A stretch of 64,000 nucleotides of DNA, taken from assembly GCA_946811185.2 (NCBI GenBank), contig OX328096.1, forward strand, positions 38,452,011 to 38,516,010. The letters run 5' to 3'. Below the pieces are notes generated by a model. That model ran no database searches. It worked only from the letters and a program-made list of their open reading frames with translations, and was not told the DNA's origin. The stretch's first letter is position 1; every line of letters starts with the position of its first letter. This stretch comes from Hippopus hippopus (lineage: Eukaryota > Mollusca > Bivalvia > Cardiida > Cardiidae). Below, one piece after another: positions 44,003-55,500 of the stretch. A program made the translations under genes and the position numbers.

Positions 44003-44231
44003 TTAACCCTTTACCATACGACAAAATTTTAGACCTGTCCAAATTGAAAGCATTTGTAGGTGACAGTTTTAACTTGGCTCATATGAAATGATTTTTCTTT
44101 GATAGGGTAGAAAACATTGTGGGAAAAGGAGAAAATGCTGGTAACCAGCATTTTCTCCTTTTCCCACAATGTTTTCAAAAGGCTTCTCTTTCAGGGGCGT
44201 TAAAAGTCGTCATTGTGTGGTAAAGGGTTAA
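44003..44231 (+). mobile_element. Family-A MITE, near consensus
   Basis: TTAACCCTTTACCATACGAC start, GTGTGGTAAAGGGTTAA end; perfect hairpin. Confidence 0.93.
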
Positions 44232-44281
44232 AACATAGGATTGTTTGGTAAAGGGTCTCACATGATTACTGCCACTGAAAT

Positions 44282-44357
44282 TGCAGAAAACATTTTCACA
44301 CAATGTTTTCTAAAGCTGTTTTCTTCAGGGTCATTAAAACATGGAATTGTGTGTTAA
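44282..44357 (+). mobile_element. Family-A MITE fragment
   Basis: AGAAAACATTTTCACACAAT through GGTCATTAAAACATGGAATT and TTAA; hairpin apex deleted. Confidence 0.65.
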
Positions 44358-44560
44358 CTCTTTACCACACAACAAAGTTTTAGACTTGTCCAAATTGAAA
44401 GCATTTGCAGATGACAATTTAGATATGGCTCAAATGATGGAATTTGTCTTTGATAGGGTAGGAAACATTGTGGGGAAAGGAGAAAATGTTGATTATCAGC
44501 ATTTTCTCCTTTTCCCACTATGTTTTCAATAGGGTTTTTGCTCAGGGTTGTTGAAAAGGG
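44354..44560 (+). mobile_element. Family-A MITE, right end truncated
   Basis: TTAACTCTTTACCACACAAC start; apex TGTTGATTATCAGCA; stops after CAGGGTTGTTGAAAA. Confidence 0.85.
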
Positions 44561-44566
44561 CCACTA

Positions 44567-44745
44567 AGGCAACGTGCAAAAGAGATAAAATGATTGTAAC
44601 CAGAATTTTCACCTTTTTGCATGATGTTTTCTACCCTTCTGCAGACTACTTCCATCATTTCAACCACATATCAATTTGTCATCTGCAGATGCTGCCAGTT
44701 TGGACAAGTCTGTAATTTGATGGTCCTACAAATCTTTAGAGTTAA
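44567..44745 (-). mobile_element. Family-A MITE, left end truncated
   Basis: AAAATGATTGTAACCAGAAT hairpin remnant, then ATCAATTTGTCATCTGCAGA; ends TTTAGAGTTAA. Confidence 0.72.
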
Positions 44746-44874
44746 AGCATAAACATGATATTGTGGGTTTGATGTGGCTGCTCATGATCATGTTTCTGAG
44801 TAATTGGCATTTTCTCACATAGTGTGGAGAATCCAGGTGACAGAATTGTGCATGAAGGAAGAAGCTACAAAACC

Positions 44875-45035
44875 ATTTAAACCTCTACTACACAAACCCA
44901 ATTTAATGGCATTAGGGAAGAAAGCTTTTGAAAACATAATGGGTAAAAGTGCAAATGCTGGTAACCAGCATTTTCTCCATTTCACAAAATGTTATGTACC
45001 CGACCAGAGGCTAGAAATAAGACCCACATCAGTGT
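44875..45035 (-). mobile_element. Family-A MITE, right half lost
   Basis: TTTAAACCTCTACTACACAA start, AAATGCTGGTAACCAGCATT hairpin; stops after GAGGCTAGAAATAAG. Confidence 0.72.
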
Positions 45036-45075
45036 AATGTTAAGGTTGCTCTTATGCAGAATGTCTCGGCTAAAG

Positions 45076-45986
45076 GGACAGTTGAGATCAGACTGTAAGT
45101 TTTATGCAGTCTGATCTTTATATACTCCGGCTGCAAATGCAATAAATTTTTCTCTATGTGGAAAAAACAAGAAATTTCAATTTTCAACAACATTTTATTT
45201 GACAGTATAGATCTAAGATTAGACTGCATATTTTGCTCTATCGAATCTTGATCTATAACGTCTACGGAAACACCTGAAGTCCCATTGAACTCTGTAAGAG
45301 TTAAATTTAATGAATAGTTATGGCTCTATCATGGTTGAAATCTGAGATCTGAAGTATTGTTATAAAAGTTGATGACCATGTTCACCTTGATTAATCAGGG
45401 TAGTAAAGTTTCTAGATGTGATTAACCCTAACCCTTTATCACACGAGCAAAATAAGAACTTGTCCAAATTGCAAGCATTTGCAGATGATAAATGTTGTGC
45501 AAATGATGAAATACTTATTTGAAAGGGTAGAAAACATTGTGGGAGAAGGAGAAAATGCTGGTTACCAGCATTTTCTCCTTTTAGCACATAGTTTTCAATT
45601 GGCTTCTTCCTCAGGTTAGTAAAACTCATTATTGTGTGGTAAAAAGTGAAACTGCTACATAAATGAAACGAAAGTTTCCACTCAATAGTAAAAGCCCAAA
45701 TATTGTGATTTCAAGGTTGATTTCAGGGGAAAGAAAATACTGTTTCGGACAAAGTAGATCAAAGATCAGACTGGAGGTTTTGCACGGTCTGATCTTGATC
45801 TACATTGTCCACAAAGACACATGGAATCGTGCTTAGCAGCCTAAGGGGTAAATTTTGTCATCTCTTATCTTGAAAGGAGTGACTTTGCAGGTTAATCATG
45901 CAGTAGAAGGATGTGAGGATATGTAGATCATGATTAGACAGCACAGAGGATGCAGGCTGACCGTGTATCTATATAATAAGACAATA
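45076..45986. repeat. Cluster of four family-B palindromes
   Basis: Cores at 45080-45125, 45199-45267, 45749-45815 and 45919-45985, for example GTAGATCAAAGATCAGACTG with GGTCTGATCTTGATCTAC. Family-A copy 45428-45651 sits between the second and third. Confidence 0.7.
45428..45651 (+). mobile_element. Family-A MITE
   Basis: CTAACCCTTTATCACACGAG start; strong hairpin; right end GTGGTAAAAAGTGAAA. Confidence 0.85.
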
Positions 45987-46114
45987 TTTTTTAACATTTT
46001 TGCCTCAAAAAATCTTTGAAAAGCTATAGTTTAATCTTTTATATACTGAAAATGTTTGTTTTATATAAACCTTTAAGAGAGCCTTTCACATGTGAAGTTG
46101 CATTTCTGGCCAGT

Positions 46115-46175
46115 GAAGAACAAGATCAGACTACAAAATCTGCAGTTTGATTTTTGATCTACACTCTTCGGTTTC
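46115..46175. repeat. Family-B palindrome
   Basis: GAACAAGATCAGACTACAAA / GCAGTTTGATTTTTGATCTA. Confidence 0.65.
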
Positions 46176-46273
46176 CTGAGGAATTCTTGACAGGAGCAAC
46201 CTTGCAATTACACTTATTTTGGTTTTATTTCTAGACTGAAAATGTCTGCCTGGTATATTTAGCAATTTAAGAA

Positions 46274-46492
46274 TTAAACCTTTTACAAAATAAACTCCAA
46301 TTTCTACAACTTTGACAACGAAAGCTTTTGGAAACATTATGAGAAAAGGAGAATGTTGGTAGCCAACATTTTCCTTTTTTCACCCACCATGTTTTGTATC
46401 TTTACATTAAGACAAGTCTAATCATTGGAGCCACATGTAACTTGTCTGCTAATACATTCAAAATGGATTTATCTAGAATTATCCATAGTTAA
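46274..46492 (-). mobile_element. Family-A MITE with re-paired apex
   Basis: TTAAACCTTTTACAAAATAA start, AGTTAA end; stem AGAATGTTGGTAGCCAACATTTT is changed on both arms. Confidence 0.78.
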
Positions 46493-46504
46493 TTATAAGT
46501 CCAA

Positions 46505-46712
46505 GGGTTGACTCTCGGAGTTTTTTAAGACCCTGAAGAAGAATGCTTTAGAAAACATTATTGGAAAAGGAGAAACTGCTCTAAACAAGCAACAATGTTT
46601 TCTATCCTATCAGACAACTTCAGCCTGTTTGTATTAATTTACAATTGTCATCTGTGTGATACTTTCAATTTTGGAGGAGTCAACAATTTTTGCATTCAGG
46701 AAAGGGTGAATC
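46505..46712 (-). mobile_element. Family-A MITE, diverged
   Basis: GGGTTGACTCTCGGAGTTTT start, GGAAAGGGTGAA end; right hairpin arm mostly deleted. Confidence 0.65.
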
Positions 46713-46820
46713 AGATTGTTGATACTAGGTTTTTGCATCACTGGTTTTCTGTACCCTGAAGGTTGAAATTATCAATTAGATCATGATCACTTCAAAGGTT
46801 TGAAATAGAAACAAAGGCTT

Positions 46821-47055
46821 TGTTGACCCATTACAACACAAACCCCAAACTTTAACAATTCCGAAAGAGGAGGCTTTTGAAAACATGGCAGAAAAAGGAA
46901 AAAATGGTGGTAACCAGCTTTTTCTCTTTTTCCCACCATTTTTTTTTTTAATCTGTCAAAGAACTTTGGTTCATTGGTATCCGTTTCAAATTTGTTGTCT
47001 GTAGATGCTTTCAATTTGGTGCACAGTTTAGAATTTGTTGTTTGGTAAAGAGTTT
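46821..47055 (-). mobile_element. Family-A MITE
   Basis: GACCCATTACAACACAAACC start; stem AAAAAATGGTGGTAACCAGC/TTTTTC; poly-T expansion; ends GGTAAAGAGTT. Confidence 0.75.
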
Positions 47056-47279
47056 AGCCTTTTGTTAATCCAAGTTTTAAAGCTCTTGAGCCAGAAGGCT
47101 TTGGAAAACATGGTGGGAAAAAGAGAAAAAGCTGGTTACCAGCATTTTTTTCCTTTTCCCACCATTTTAACCCTTTCTATGACAAATCCCTCAATTTCAG
47201 CAACATAATTATGAATAATCATCTGCAAATGCTTTAGATTTGGGTGTGTCTAAAATTCTGTAGTTTGGTAAAAAGTTAA
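47053..47279 (-). mobile_element. Family-A MITE
   Basis: Abuts the previous copy (TTTAGCCTTTTGTTAATCC). Stem CATGGTGGGAAAAAGAG with right arm TTTTCCCACCATTTT, re-paired relative to consensus; ends AAAAGTTAA. Confidence 0.78.
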
Positions 47280-47425
47280 ATCATTATCGTACGATTACAA
47301 AGCTTCATTTATGCTTCTTCAATTGGAGGCTTTTAGAAAGATTGTGGAAAAAGTGGTAATGGTACAATATTACTCCTCTTCCCTTAGTTACTTGCATCAT
47401 TGTAAAGACATCATTTTTCATGTCC
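47276..47425 (-). mobile_element. Family-A MITE remnant
   Basis: TTAAATCATTATCGTACGAT start, GAGGCTTTTAGAAAGATTGT; nothing recognisable beyond CATTGTAAAGACATCA. Confidence 0.5.
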
Positions 47426-47545
47426 TAAAAAGATAGATGTTTTCCTTTCCTTCAAATGTCTCTTCTTGTGATCAGTTTTACTGTGTTCTTTTTGTGAGAT
47501 GAACTATTTATTGGTTGTTTCCAATAATAAGCCTTTGTTTCAATA

Positions 47546-47774
47546 TTAACCCTTTACCACACAATCCTAAGTTTTGACGACCCTAACAAGGAAGGCTTTT
47601 GAAAACATAGTGGGAAAAGGAGAAAATGCTGGTAACCAGCATTTTCTCCTTTTCCCACCATTTTTTCTACCCTACCCAAAACAAATTTCATTTCTTGAGT
47701 CACCTTCATTTTGTTGTCTGCAAATGCATTCAATTTGTACTAGTCTAAAATTTTGTTGTGTGGTAAAGAGTTAA
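47546..47774 (-). mobile_element. Family-A MITE abutting an exon acceptor
   Basis: TTAACCCTTTACCACACAAT start, GTGTGGTAAAGAGTTAA end; long hairpin. Ends 23 bp before coding exon 47798-47949. Confidence 0.92.
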
Positions 47775-47797
47775 GTTCTTTTTCTGGATTATTTCAG

Positions 47798-47949
47798 TAC
47801 TGATGGCTCTGATAAAAGAATAGCCCCAAGTTCAGTGATAGATAAGAAACCCCTTCCTGTTGATGATACAGATGCTTATAGAAAGATCCAAAGAGGGGGA
47901 GAAATCCCCATAAGTGGGCTACAGAAGCCAGCCCCTGACAAAGGGCCAA
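47798..47949 (+). CDS. SORBS: SORBS/CAP homologue, exon with GGEIP motif
   Basis: Exon of 152 bp. The acceptor is TTTTTCTGGATTATTTCAG and the donor GTAAGT; it enters in phase 2 and leaves in phase 1. It encodes YTDGSDKRIAPSSVIDKKPL, then PVDDTDAYRKIQRGGEIPIS, then GLQKPAPDKGP. The Y(K/R).(I/V)..GG(D/E)IP(L/I).GL pattern matches a conserved stretch located between SoHo and the SH3 domains of vertebrate SORBS1/SORBS2, which independently supports the family call. A MITE ends only 23 bp upstream of this exon, so the acceptor region abuts transposon DNA. Confidence 0.85.
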
Positions 47950-48065
47950 GTAAGTATTGTTTTTTGAATATTTTGGATACAAGTATATATACAAAAATGT
48001 TCTCATTTTTTAATTAAGTTCTGTTATTCCCAATTTCACCCACATGCTTTAATCCTGTTTTATTG

Positions 48066-48389
48066 AAAGTTAAAAGCTCACTAGCTGCCAAAAGTAGACA
48101 ATTATGGAGTCATATTGCAGGTAAATTTAACTAGTACTATTTGAATGTATGGATATTATTATGAGTCTAACAATGTGTTACAGCACTGAGTCTGTCAAGG
48201 TTTCACTCATTTGCAGAAAACTGAATTTTAAAACTAAAATTTAAGTTGGCAACTTTAATTCTAATTTTACTACTCATTTTTCTGCCAGTGACTGGAACTT
48301 TAAAGACTGCTGTGTTAAACATTGTCAGAGTCATAATGATATCCATACATACTTGCAAATGGTTTACTTTTGCTGGTTATGGGCCTTTA
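48066..48389. mobile_element. Family-D MITE, copy 3, diverged
   Basis: ACTAGCTGCCAAAAGTAGAC at the left, TTTACTTTTGCTGGTTATGG GCC at the right; ACTCATTTTTCTGCCAGTGA in the centre matches family D. Confidence 0.55.
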
Positions 48390-48858
48390 TATTGTTCTGT
48401 TCCTATTTATCCTATATACTGAACTGTTTCCTTCATAGAAAATCAATGGTCACTGCAAGCTTTCTTTCTATTCTTGCATCTCACATTCAGTTATATTTCA
48501 AATACAGGCTTTTCGAGATTGAACAGTGGGAATGTTGATTATATTCTGAAAAGAAAATATAACAAAAGGAAATGTGCTGATTTCTAAATCTCTCAGCTGC
48601 AAGGAAAAATAAAATTGTAAATGTGTGATGATGGGTTATGATGGTTAACAAGAAGAAAATATTTCTTCTTTAAAAGAGCAATAGCTATTTAAATTTATTA
48701 TAAACGATTCTACTGTAGGAAGCAAAAACAGTGTTGTTCCATGAAGGACAGATTATCTTAATGGAAATTCAGAAAATGTTTTCTCAGTAGTTTTTAGTAT
48801 TTTATGAAATATGACAGGATGTAAATACTGTATTCACAATGTTTGACAAAAGATGTCC

Positions 48859-49086
48859 TTAACTCTGTACCAAACAACAAAATTAGAGACCAGTCAAGAT
48901 TCAAATCAGTTGCAGACGACAAAATTAACATGATCGAAAAATTGAACTTTGTTTTTGGAAGGGTAGAAAACATTGTGGTAAAGGAGAAAATGCAGGTTAC
49001 CGGCATTTTCTCCTTTTCCCACAATGCCCTCAAAAGACCTCTTTCTCAGGGTCGTTTACAGTGGGGATCGTGTGGTAAAGAGTTAA
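48859..49086 (+). mobile_element. Family-A MITE
   Basis: TTAACTCTGTACCAAACAAC start, GTGTGGTAAAGAGTTAA end; hairpin ATGCAGGTTACCGGCAT with minor mismatches. Confidence 0.88.
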
Positions 49087-49309
49087 ATACTGAAAATACT
49101 AATATTGAAATGAACGTTATGGTCATCTACAGTGATTTAATTGTGCTAAATGATTTTTCTTCCATTAGACAGAGAGCTAAGTTTAGATATACCAAATGTA
49201 GTACAGGTGACAAAAATAGAAAAAAAAAAAATAGTTTAAAAAAAAAAGGAAAATCAGAAAAAATAAAGCAAAACAACTATTGACCTGTGGTTTTTTTTTT
49301 AGGTTCACA

Positions 49310-49493
49310 TCAGTACCAGAACACTGTATTTGGACTTGTCCAAATTTGAAAGCATTTGCAGACGATAAATTCAGTGTGGCTCAAATGATGGTTTTCACCT
49401 TAGAGAGATTAAAAATTATTTTGGGAAAAAGCGAAAGGCTGGTTACCACCCTTTTCAGTTTGATATAATTAGGGATTGTGTGGTAAAAGATTA
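49310..49493 (+). mobile_element. Family-A MITE, diverged
   Basis: GGACTTGTCCAAATTTGAAA GC, AGGCTGGTTACCACCCTTTT, GATTGTGTGGTAAAAG; both termini worn. Confidence 0.7.
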
Positions 49494-49954
49494 CAAAGGA
49501 TGGATTATGATCCTTAGTTATGTTCTGTCATGTTTTATCTATGAGTTTACTGCATAACTTCCTGAAACCAGTTTGCAGCAGAGGACAATAGTCCCTGCAG
49601 GTGGTAATGTGAAAACTGTTTTATCCTTTTTCAAACAGGAAGCATATATTAAAAAGTCTGATATTTAATTGTGTGTTAAATCTGCTATTAGGCTGAAATT
49701 TGCATGAAAACAAGAATGAGAATCTTTGAGTCTACCTGGTATTTTATCACTTGCCTGCACGATGTAATGTTTGGGATTTTAAGCTCTTACAGTGGTTGAG
49801 AAAAGGAACAACTGCAAAAAAACCAATGTTGTATATTCAAGGCAGTTTTTGCCCGATCAACTGAAAGAATTTCAGACAGTTTAGACTGAAAATAAGAGGG
49901 CACAATCTTTGTATTCTGATCATATTTATCAGTTTTGTTCAGTGTTTAAACTGT

Positions 49955-50186
49955 TTAAATCTTTACCAGACAATAGGACTTTAAACTAGGCCATGATTAT
50001 TTGAAAGCATTTGCAGATGACAAATTCATTGAGACACAAATGATTGCATTTATCCAGGAAAGGATAGAAAAAAATTTGGAGAGGGAAAAAATGCTTGTTA
50101 CATGTACCACCATGTCTTTTTTCCAAAAAAATTTTAAAGGCATTTTTAGGATTGTTAAAACACAGGACTGTTTGTTAAAAAGTTAA
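49955..50186 (+). mobile_element. Family-A MITE, diverged
   Basis: TTAAATCTTTACCAGACAAT start, TTGTTAAAAAGTTAA end; hairpin reduced to a weak TGCTTGTTACATGTACCACC apex. Confidence 0.75.
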
Positions 50187-50999
50187 TCAATTTTATGCTT
50201 AACTTTTATTACCTTGTTTGATTATCTTCCTGTAATTGGTACAGCACTTGTTTGGTACCTCAAGGTACTATAAAACTCTCACTCAATGACAATGATCTTT
50301 TCCAAAAGATTATTCCTATCTGTTTTTATTACCAAAAAATCAGAGAATGCACTTTGATTCAAAACCCCTGAAATTCTGCTGCAAGTTTGAAAATGACTGT
50401 GTAAATTATGATAATCAAAATTAACTGAGATTATGTTCATAAGTAACAGCCATGTCAAATTATTGTGGCAATAGTAAATGTTTCTCATCAAAAGCAGGTT
50501 TTCCTATTTGCCACAATATTTAAAAAGAAGTAAGTTTAAAGACAAAAAGTACCGTAATTTATCTTCTGAGAGTAATATCTGATAAATTAGGCATATATAA
50601 CAAGTTTTGCATCATGTGAGTGTGAATTGCATGTGTAATGCATTTATCCTGCAACATTTCAATGAGTTTGCTCAGTATGTGACATCAAATTTAGTTAGTT
50701 TAGATATCTGGATATCATGGTAGCATCCCAGTATTTTTTGTGAATGTTTTTAAGGACAAAATCTTATTGAATAAGAAATTGTGACAAGTAATGATAAAAC
50801 TTGCTAGATGCAAACACAAAGTACCTTTCCCCTCTGATCTCAGCTTGTCTCATAGAAAAATCATTTGACTGCTGAATACTTTTTGTCTGAAGATAAAATT
50901 CAAACCCTGAAAACTAAATCTGTTATTGATAGAATACCAACAACAATATTACATCATGTAGATTCAAGGTTAGGTCTCAGTCTGTTGTGTCTTTGTGGT

Positions 51000-51226
51000 A
51001 TTAATCCAAAAATCCTGAGATAAAATTAATGACCTTGTGAATAAAGGCTTTTGAAAACATTGTAGGAAAATGAGAAAATTCTGGTAACCAGCATATTCTC
51101 CTTTCCCCACAATGTTTTGTTCCCTTTTAACAATCGAAAAAATCTTTCGAGCTACCCATTATTTGTCTTCTGTAAATGCTTCCAGTTTAGTTGAATTTTA
51201 AATGTTTTTGTTTAGTTAAGAATTAA
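51000..51226 (-). mobile_element. Family-A MITE, diverged
   Basis: ATTAATCCAAAAATCCTGAG start, GTTTAGTTAAGAATTAA end; stem with several mismatches (GAGAAAATTCTGGTAACCAG CATATTCTC). Confidence 0.75.
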
Positions 51227-52583
51227 TGTCCAAAAAGCATCCAGACTCGTCCTCAACATACTATTGTGTAAAACAGTAGATTAAGCTACCATTCAATTCT
51301 CTGGTGTAGTCTGCTTAAAATAGTTTTATACAGTTTACTTCGAACAGTTACTTTTTTTTTTAACTTATTTTGTATAATCAATTATGTATAATCAGTTATG
51401 CATGTCATGTATCTAACATATCAATATGCCACCTTCAACCATAACTATATCCATTACCAACATTTTTATGAGAAAACTTTTAGCAGTTTGCAACAGAGTT
51501 ATTGTTCTTGTTTGAAACTTTTTATGAAGAAAAAATCCCAGTTATCAAAAATGCAAATGGAGAATTATTTGAAAAGATTTTGGTGCTTTACATTGTTCCA
51601 AAGAGAGAGGGGTCATACATTTCATTCATGTCTTATTTTTTTGCAGTCTGCATGGATAACTGTAGGTTGACTTTCATTTTCTCCCAGCATTTCTTCAATC
51701 TGACCACAGTGTATTGCTAAGCTAGGTCTGTGAATGGTCATAAAGCATGTACATATATTTTATGAACCTTAATTTGGATAGATAAACAACAAGGTAGACA
51801 AGAGTTGGATAGAATCATCATTCACTGAAATAAAGGATCAGTTGTCCAGCAATTTTCTTACAGAGAAGCTGGCTTCTAATATAAGGATGTGTTTACAAAG
51901 AAGAACCCCTACTTTTTGCTCACAAGGAGTCTTCTGTGCTTAAACTAATGGTTCATTTTACTTAATTTACAAATTCATCACCATATTTTTGTGTATAAGG
52001 AGGTTTACTTATGATCAAACATATTAAAAAAAACTGGAGTAAAAGGTGAATCATAGCCATGTGAATGAATTAATAGTTTAATACTGAAATTTGTTATTTT
52101 ATATGGTTTGTATAAAGAAGGACTGATCCAGATATAGCAGTTAAAAGCTGATAAAACAGACTTTATCAGCTATCATCATATGAACATTGCTCATGTGTTG
52201 TTTGAATAATTATCAGTGCTGCACACAAGGGGAAAACAAACTGTTTTATGTTGACATATTTCAAATATTTTGTTTATGATACTTCAGAAATGATTGACAT
52301 ATTCACAACAGTTTGGTTAGAAAGGGAAGGATATTAAAGGGCATGATTGTAACTGCAGTTTTACTTTAAACTCTCAAAAATGTTAAAGAGAATATGATAG
52401 ATTTGCAAGGAAAACACTAGCATGAGGGTTAGACTGATAGCAAGGACATTGTACAAGTTGTTTCAAGATAAAAGCAAAGCTGGTTTCACTTACAACTAAT
52501 TGATAGCAATCACAGGACTAGACAGAACACAGATCATCTAAGCTGTGTTTAAAAATTGCACAGGAAAATAGAACACACAAGAT

Positions 52584-55500
52584 ATGACTTCAGTAACCCG
52601 CCCTAAATGTCCCCCGCAAAGATTTGACAATAAACCAGGTACCATACCTCTCATACAGCCAACAGTGGTTGGTTCCCAAGATAAAAATGTCACTTATACA
52701 GATATCACCCTGTCTTCCCCACTTCATAGTGCATCCAGCATCTCAAGTATTAAGTTTGAATTTTTTGATAAAGAGGAACAAAAAAGGAGAGAGGAATACA
52801 GGGAAAGAGTGGAAAAACATTACTGTCGTTTGATTGATGAGGAAAGATTCTCACCAGAATCTGCAAGTTTCCTGAGTGATGCTTTTGCAGAAGCAGAGGT
52901 GAGAGCTAAGTATGGGCCTATGAAGGATAGGTCAGAGGTCATAGCGGAATATCATACAGGGATTGATAAAACTGTATGGAAGGCTATAGATCATCAGCGC
53001 TCAAAATCATTTGAGAGGCAGAAAAATCAGCATAAAAGGAAGAAGGGTAATATTTTTAACTGTGATGCAAATGCAATAAATGCTTCATTAAGTACAGAGG
53101 GATCTAGCAAACTATGCATGTCAGATTCTGATAGTGTATTCAATAGTAGTGGACAGTTTGAAACATCACAGTTTAGGATGGAGTTAGAGGACAGTAGTGG
53201 TAGCATCAACAAAGATAAGAATGCAGAGATAGGCAGGGATTTAGAGGCGAGTGATCAAAGTACTAGCACTCAAGAGTTTGTGAGCCACAAACACATGTAT
53301 TCAACCTATAATGAGTGTGAAAGTGATGGAAATGCTGATGTTAGCAGTTCACATAGTGAATGTCATGGCCAATATGAAAGTGAAAGTGATGAAGGTGAAT
53401 TTGATTTTGAAAATGATGCTCAGAGAGAATGGAGAAATAGAAGAGGTAATTTAGCTTTAGAAAAAAGTATTGGAAACTGGATTGATAGCCCACGGTCAGA
53501 AAAAGAACAACATGAAAGGGACACTAGAGAACATTTTCAGGATAGAATTAGGCAATATAAGGAAGACCAAGCAGCTGCTAGAGAAAGAGAGAAAATGACA
53601 AAGATGTTGAAACTCAGTGCTACTATGCCTAATGCATCTCCTACGCCGATCGATTATGATGCTGATGAAGAAAACAGCATCAAAGAAGTGTCCAAGTCTA
53701 CTGATCAGTCTGGTGATCACTCACCTGATCGCTGGTCAACTGAGAGTTTACAGGATGGTGAAGAGCCTTCTGACCATACTTTTAAAGCTATTACACCACA
53801 GCTTCCTTTTGACTTTGCTAAAAAAGCCTTATCATCAAGGAGTTCTATTGCTAGTGAGAAGTCAAGAGTTGATCACTCAACATATCAATGCTACACAGCT
53901 GGTCTCTTGCACTCTAGTGGAAAGTCTGAAAAGTTCCTCAAACTTCAAAAACATTTTGCTGTTTTAGAAAGAATTCACCAGATAGAAGAGAAAAGTGGAT
54001 TTGGCAGCTATACTTCTGGTATTCTAGAAAATGAAAAGAGTTCCGAAATATTTGCTAAATATGATGTTCAAAGTGAAGAAGAACTCAATTGGCTGTATCA
54101 GGAACTTAGTGAAGCACAGAAAAATGAAGAGTTCTTTTATGACTTGCAAAAACTGGCAGTTTTTAGATGGAAGCCAGCAAGGGACTATGGTCTGAAAAGA
54201 AAAGGGAAGTCTTTAACTGACTTAAAAAGTGTGTATGAACAAGATGATGATGATGAGTATTGTCACAGTAACAGCAGTCCACTTCCCAACACTTTTTTTC
54301 ACCATGCACTTAAGGCCGAAAAACAGAAGGAAAAGCAGATCAAGTCTCCAGTATTACCAAGAAGTGTTCATAGCACAATTTCTGGAGTAAGAGGTCCAGA
54401 AAAGAAACATGCTCTACCAAAGCCTCTGTATGGCACACATATTCCAGAAAAACTTGATAAATATGAGATAATTGTTGAAGCTAGGAAAAATAAAAATAAT
54501 CCGGGGAATAGTGAATCAGATGGCCTTCATATCAGATCAATATCTGCTCCATATACAAAACATTTACAGGATGACCCAAGTTTGAAATTATCAAGTCACA
54601 AAAGGTCAGATTCTTCAAAGGAATCAATGTTTGGTCAAAACTTTAAAGAAAATATTCCTAAGACAAGTAAACCTACAGTGGCAGAAGTTAGTCCAGTGCA
54701 GAGACCTACAACTCAAAAGTCATCCATGTATTCAAAAATATTGTCTGGGCCACATGATTTCGCAAACAGGGGGACAGTGTCTGAAAGTATTGCACGTCCA
54801 ATGCAATCAAATTTGCAGATATACAATTCTTTGGAAAATCCGCAGTATCAAGCATCTATTGATCTTAATGGACCAATTCAAACAAGGAGACTCTCAAGAG
54901 GAAGGTCAAATGATAATTTCATTCTTCAGAAGGATGCTTCTGGACAATATTTTCTTTCTGCTGGTCAGACTACTGTAAATCATTCAGAAATTGTGAGAGA
55001 AACCATTTCAAGCCTTAATACAAAGGAAGGCCTTGAAAGTAACCATGAAGTTAATACGAAAAGTTTTGAACAGGAAGATACCGTGTCAGCATACCAGGTT
55101 CCATTACTAATACCAGTGAATGCATCAACAATTACTCCTATAGCTCCAGCCCCAATACTTTCAAGGAGGGCTGTAGATACAACATCATTTGGGAGTGTTA
55201 AATCTGTCATTGCCAAACTAGAAAAAAAAGTTTTGGATGATGGTCTAGAAAGAAAGACAATCGATGATCATCAGAACACAGAGTCAAATACAGTTAAACT
55301 GAAAATGAATAAGCATTTTAAAGATAATTCTTTAACTAAATATAGAACGTATCAAAATTGGTCAAATAAACATTTATGTGATGAACAAGTATTAACCTCT
55401 GTTAAAACGAGTAAGGACAATAAAAAAGATTTCTATGAGGAAAGCATCAGGTCTCATAAGTTACAAGGTCCACATTTTCCTGATGAAAGTAATCATTTTG

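Larger units (their letters stand above)
18735..47797 (+). other. Intron of SORBS homologue (29 kb)
   Basis: The longest intron, mostly mobile DNA: about 45 family-A copies, both family-C elements, the TRIM, three hairpin-ended elements, a TA-flanked TIR element and several SINEs. Stretches without recognisable features are 21970-22520, 26590-27020, 27260-28170, 28270-29070, 34600-35130, 36230-36780, 37440-37830, 40130-40980 and 43180-43520. An unrecognised small exon inside it cannot be excluded. Confidence 0.6.
47950..52583 (+). other. Intron of SORBS homologue upstream of giant exon
   Basis: Contains a diverged family-D element (48066-48389) and family-A copies at 48859-49086, 49310-49493, 49955-50186 and 51000-51226. 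The last 1.35 kb before the giant exon (51230-52580) is repeat-poor AT-rich DNA and could hold an internal promoter or untranslated exon if the giant exon starts a separate transcript; I see no definite promoter motif. Confidence 0.55.
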
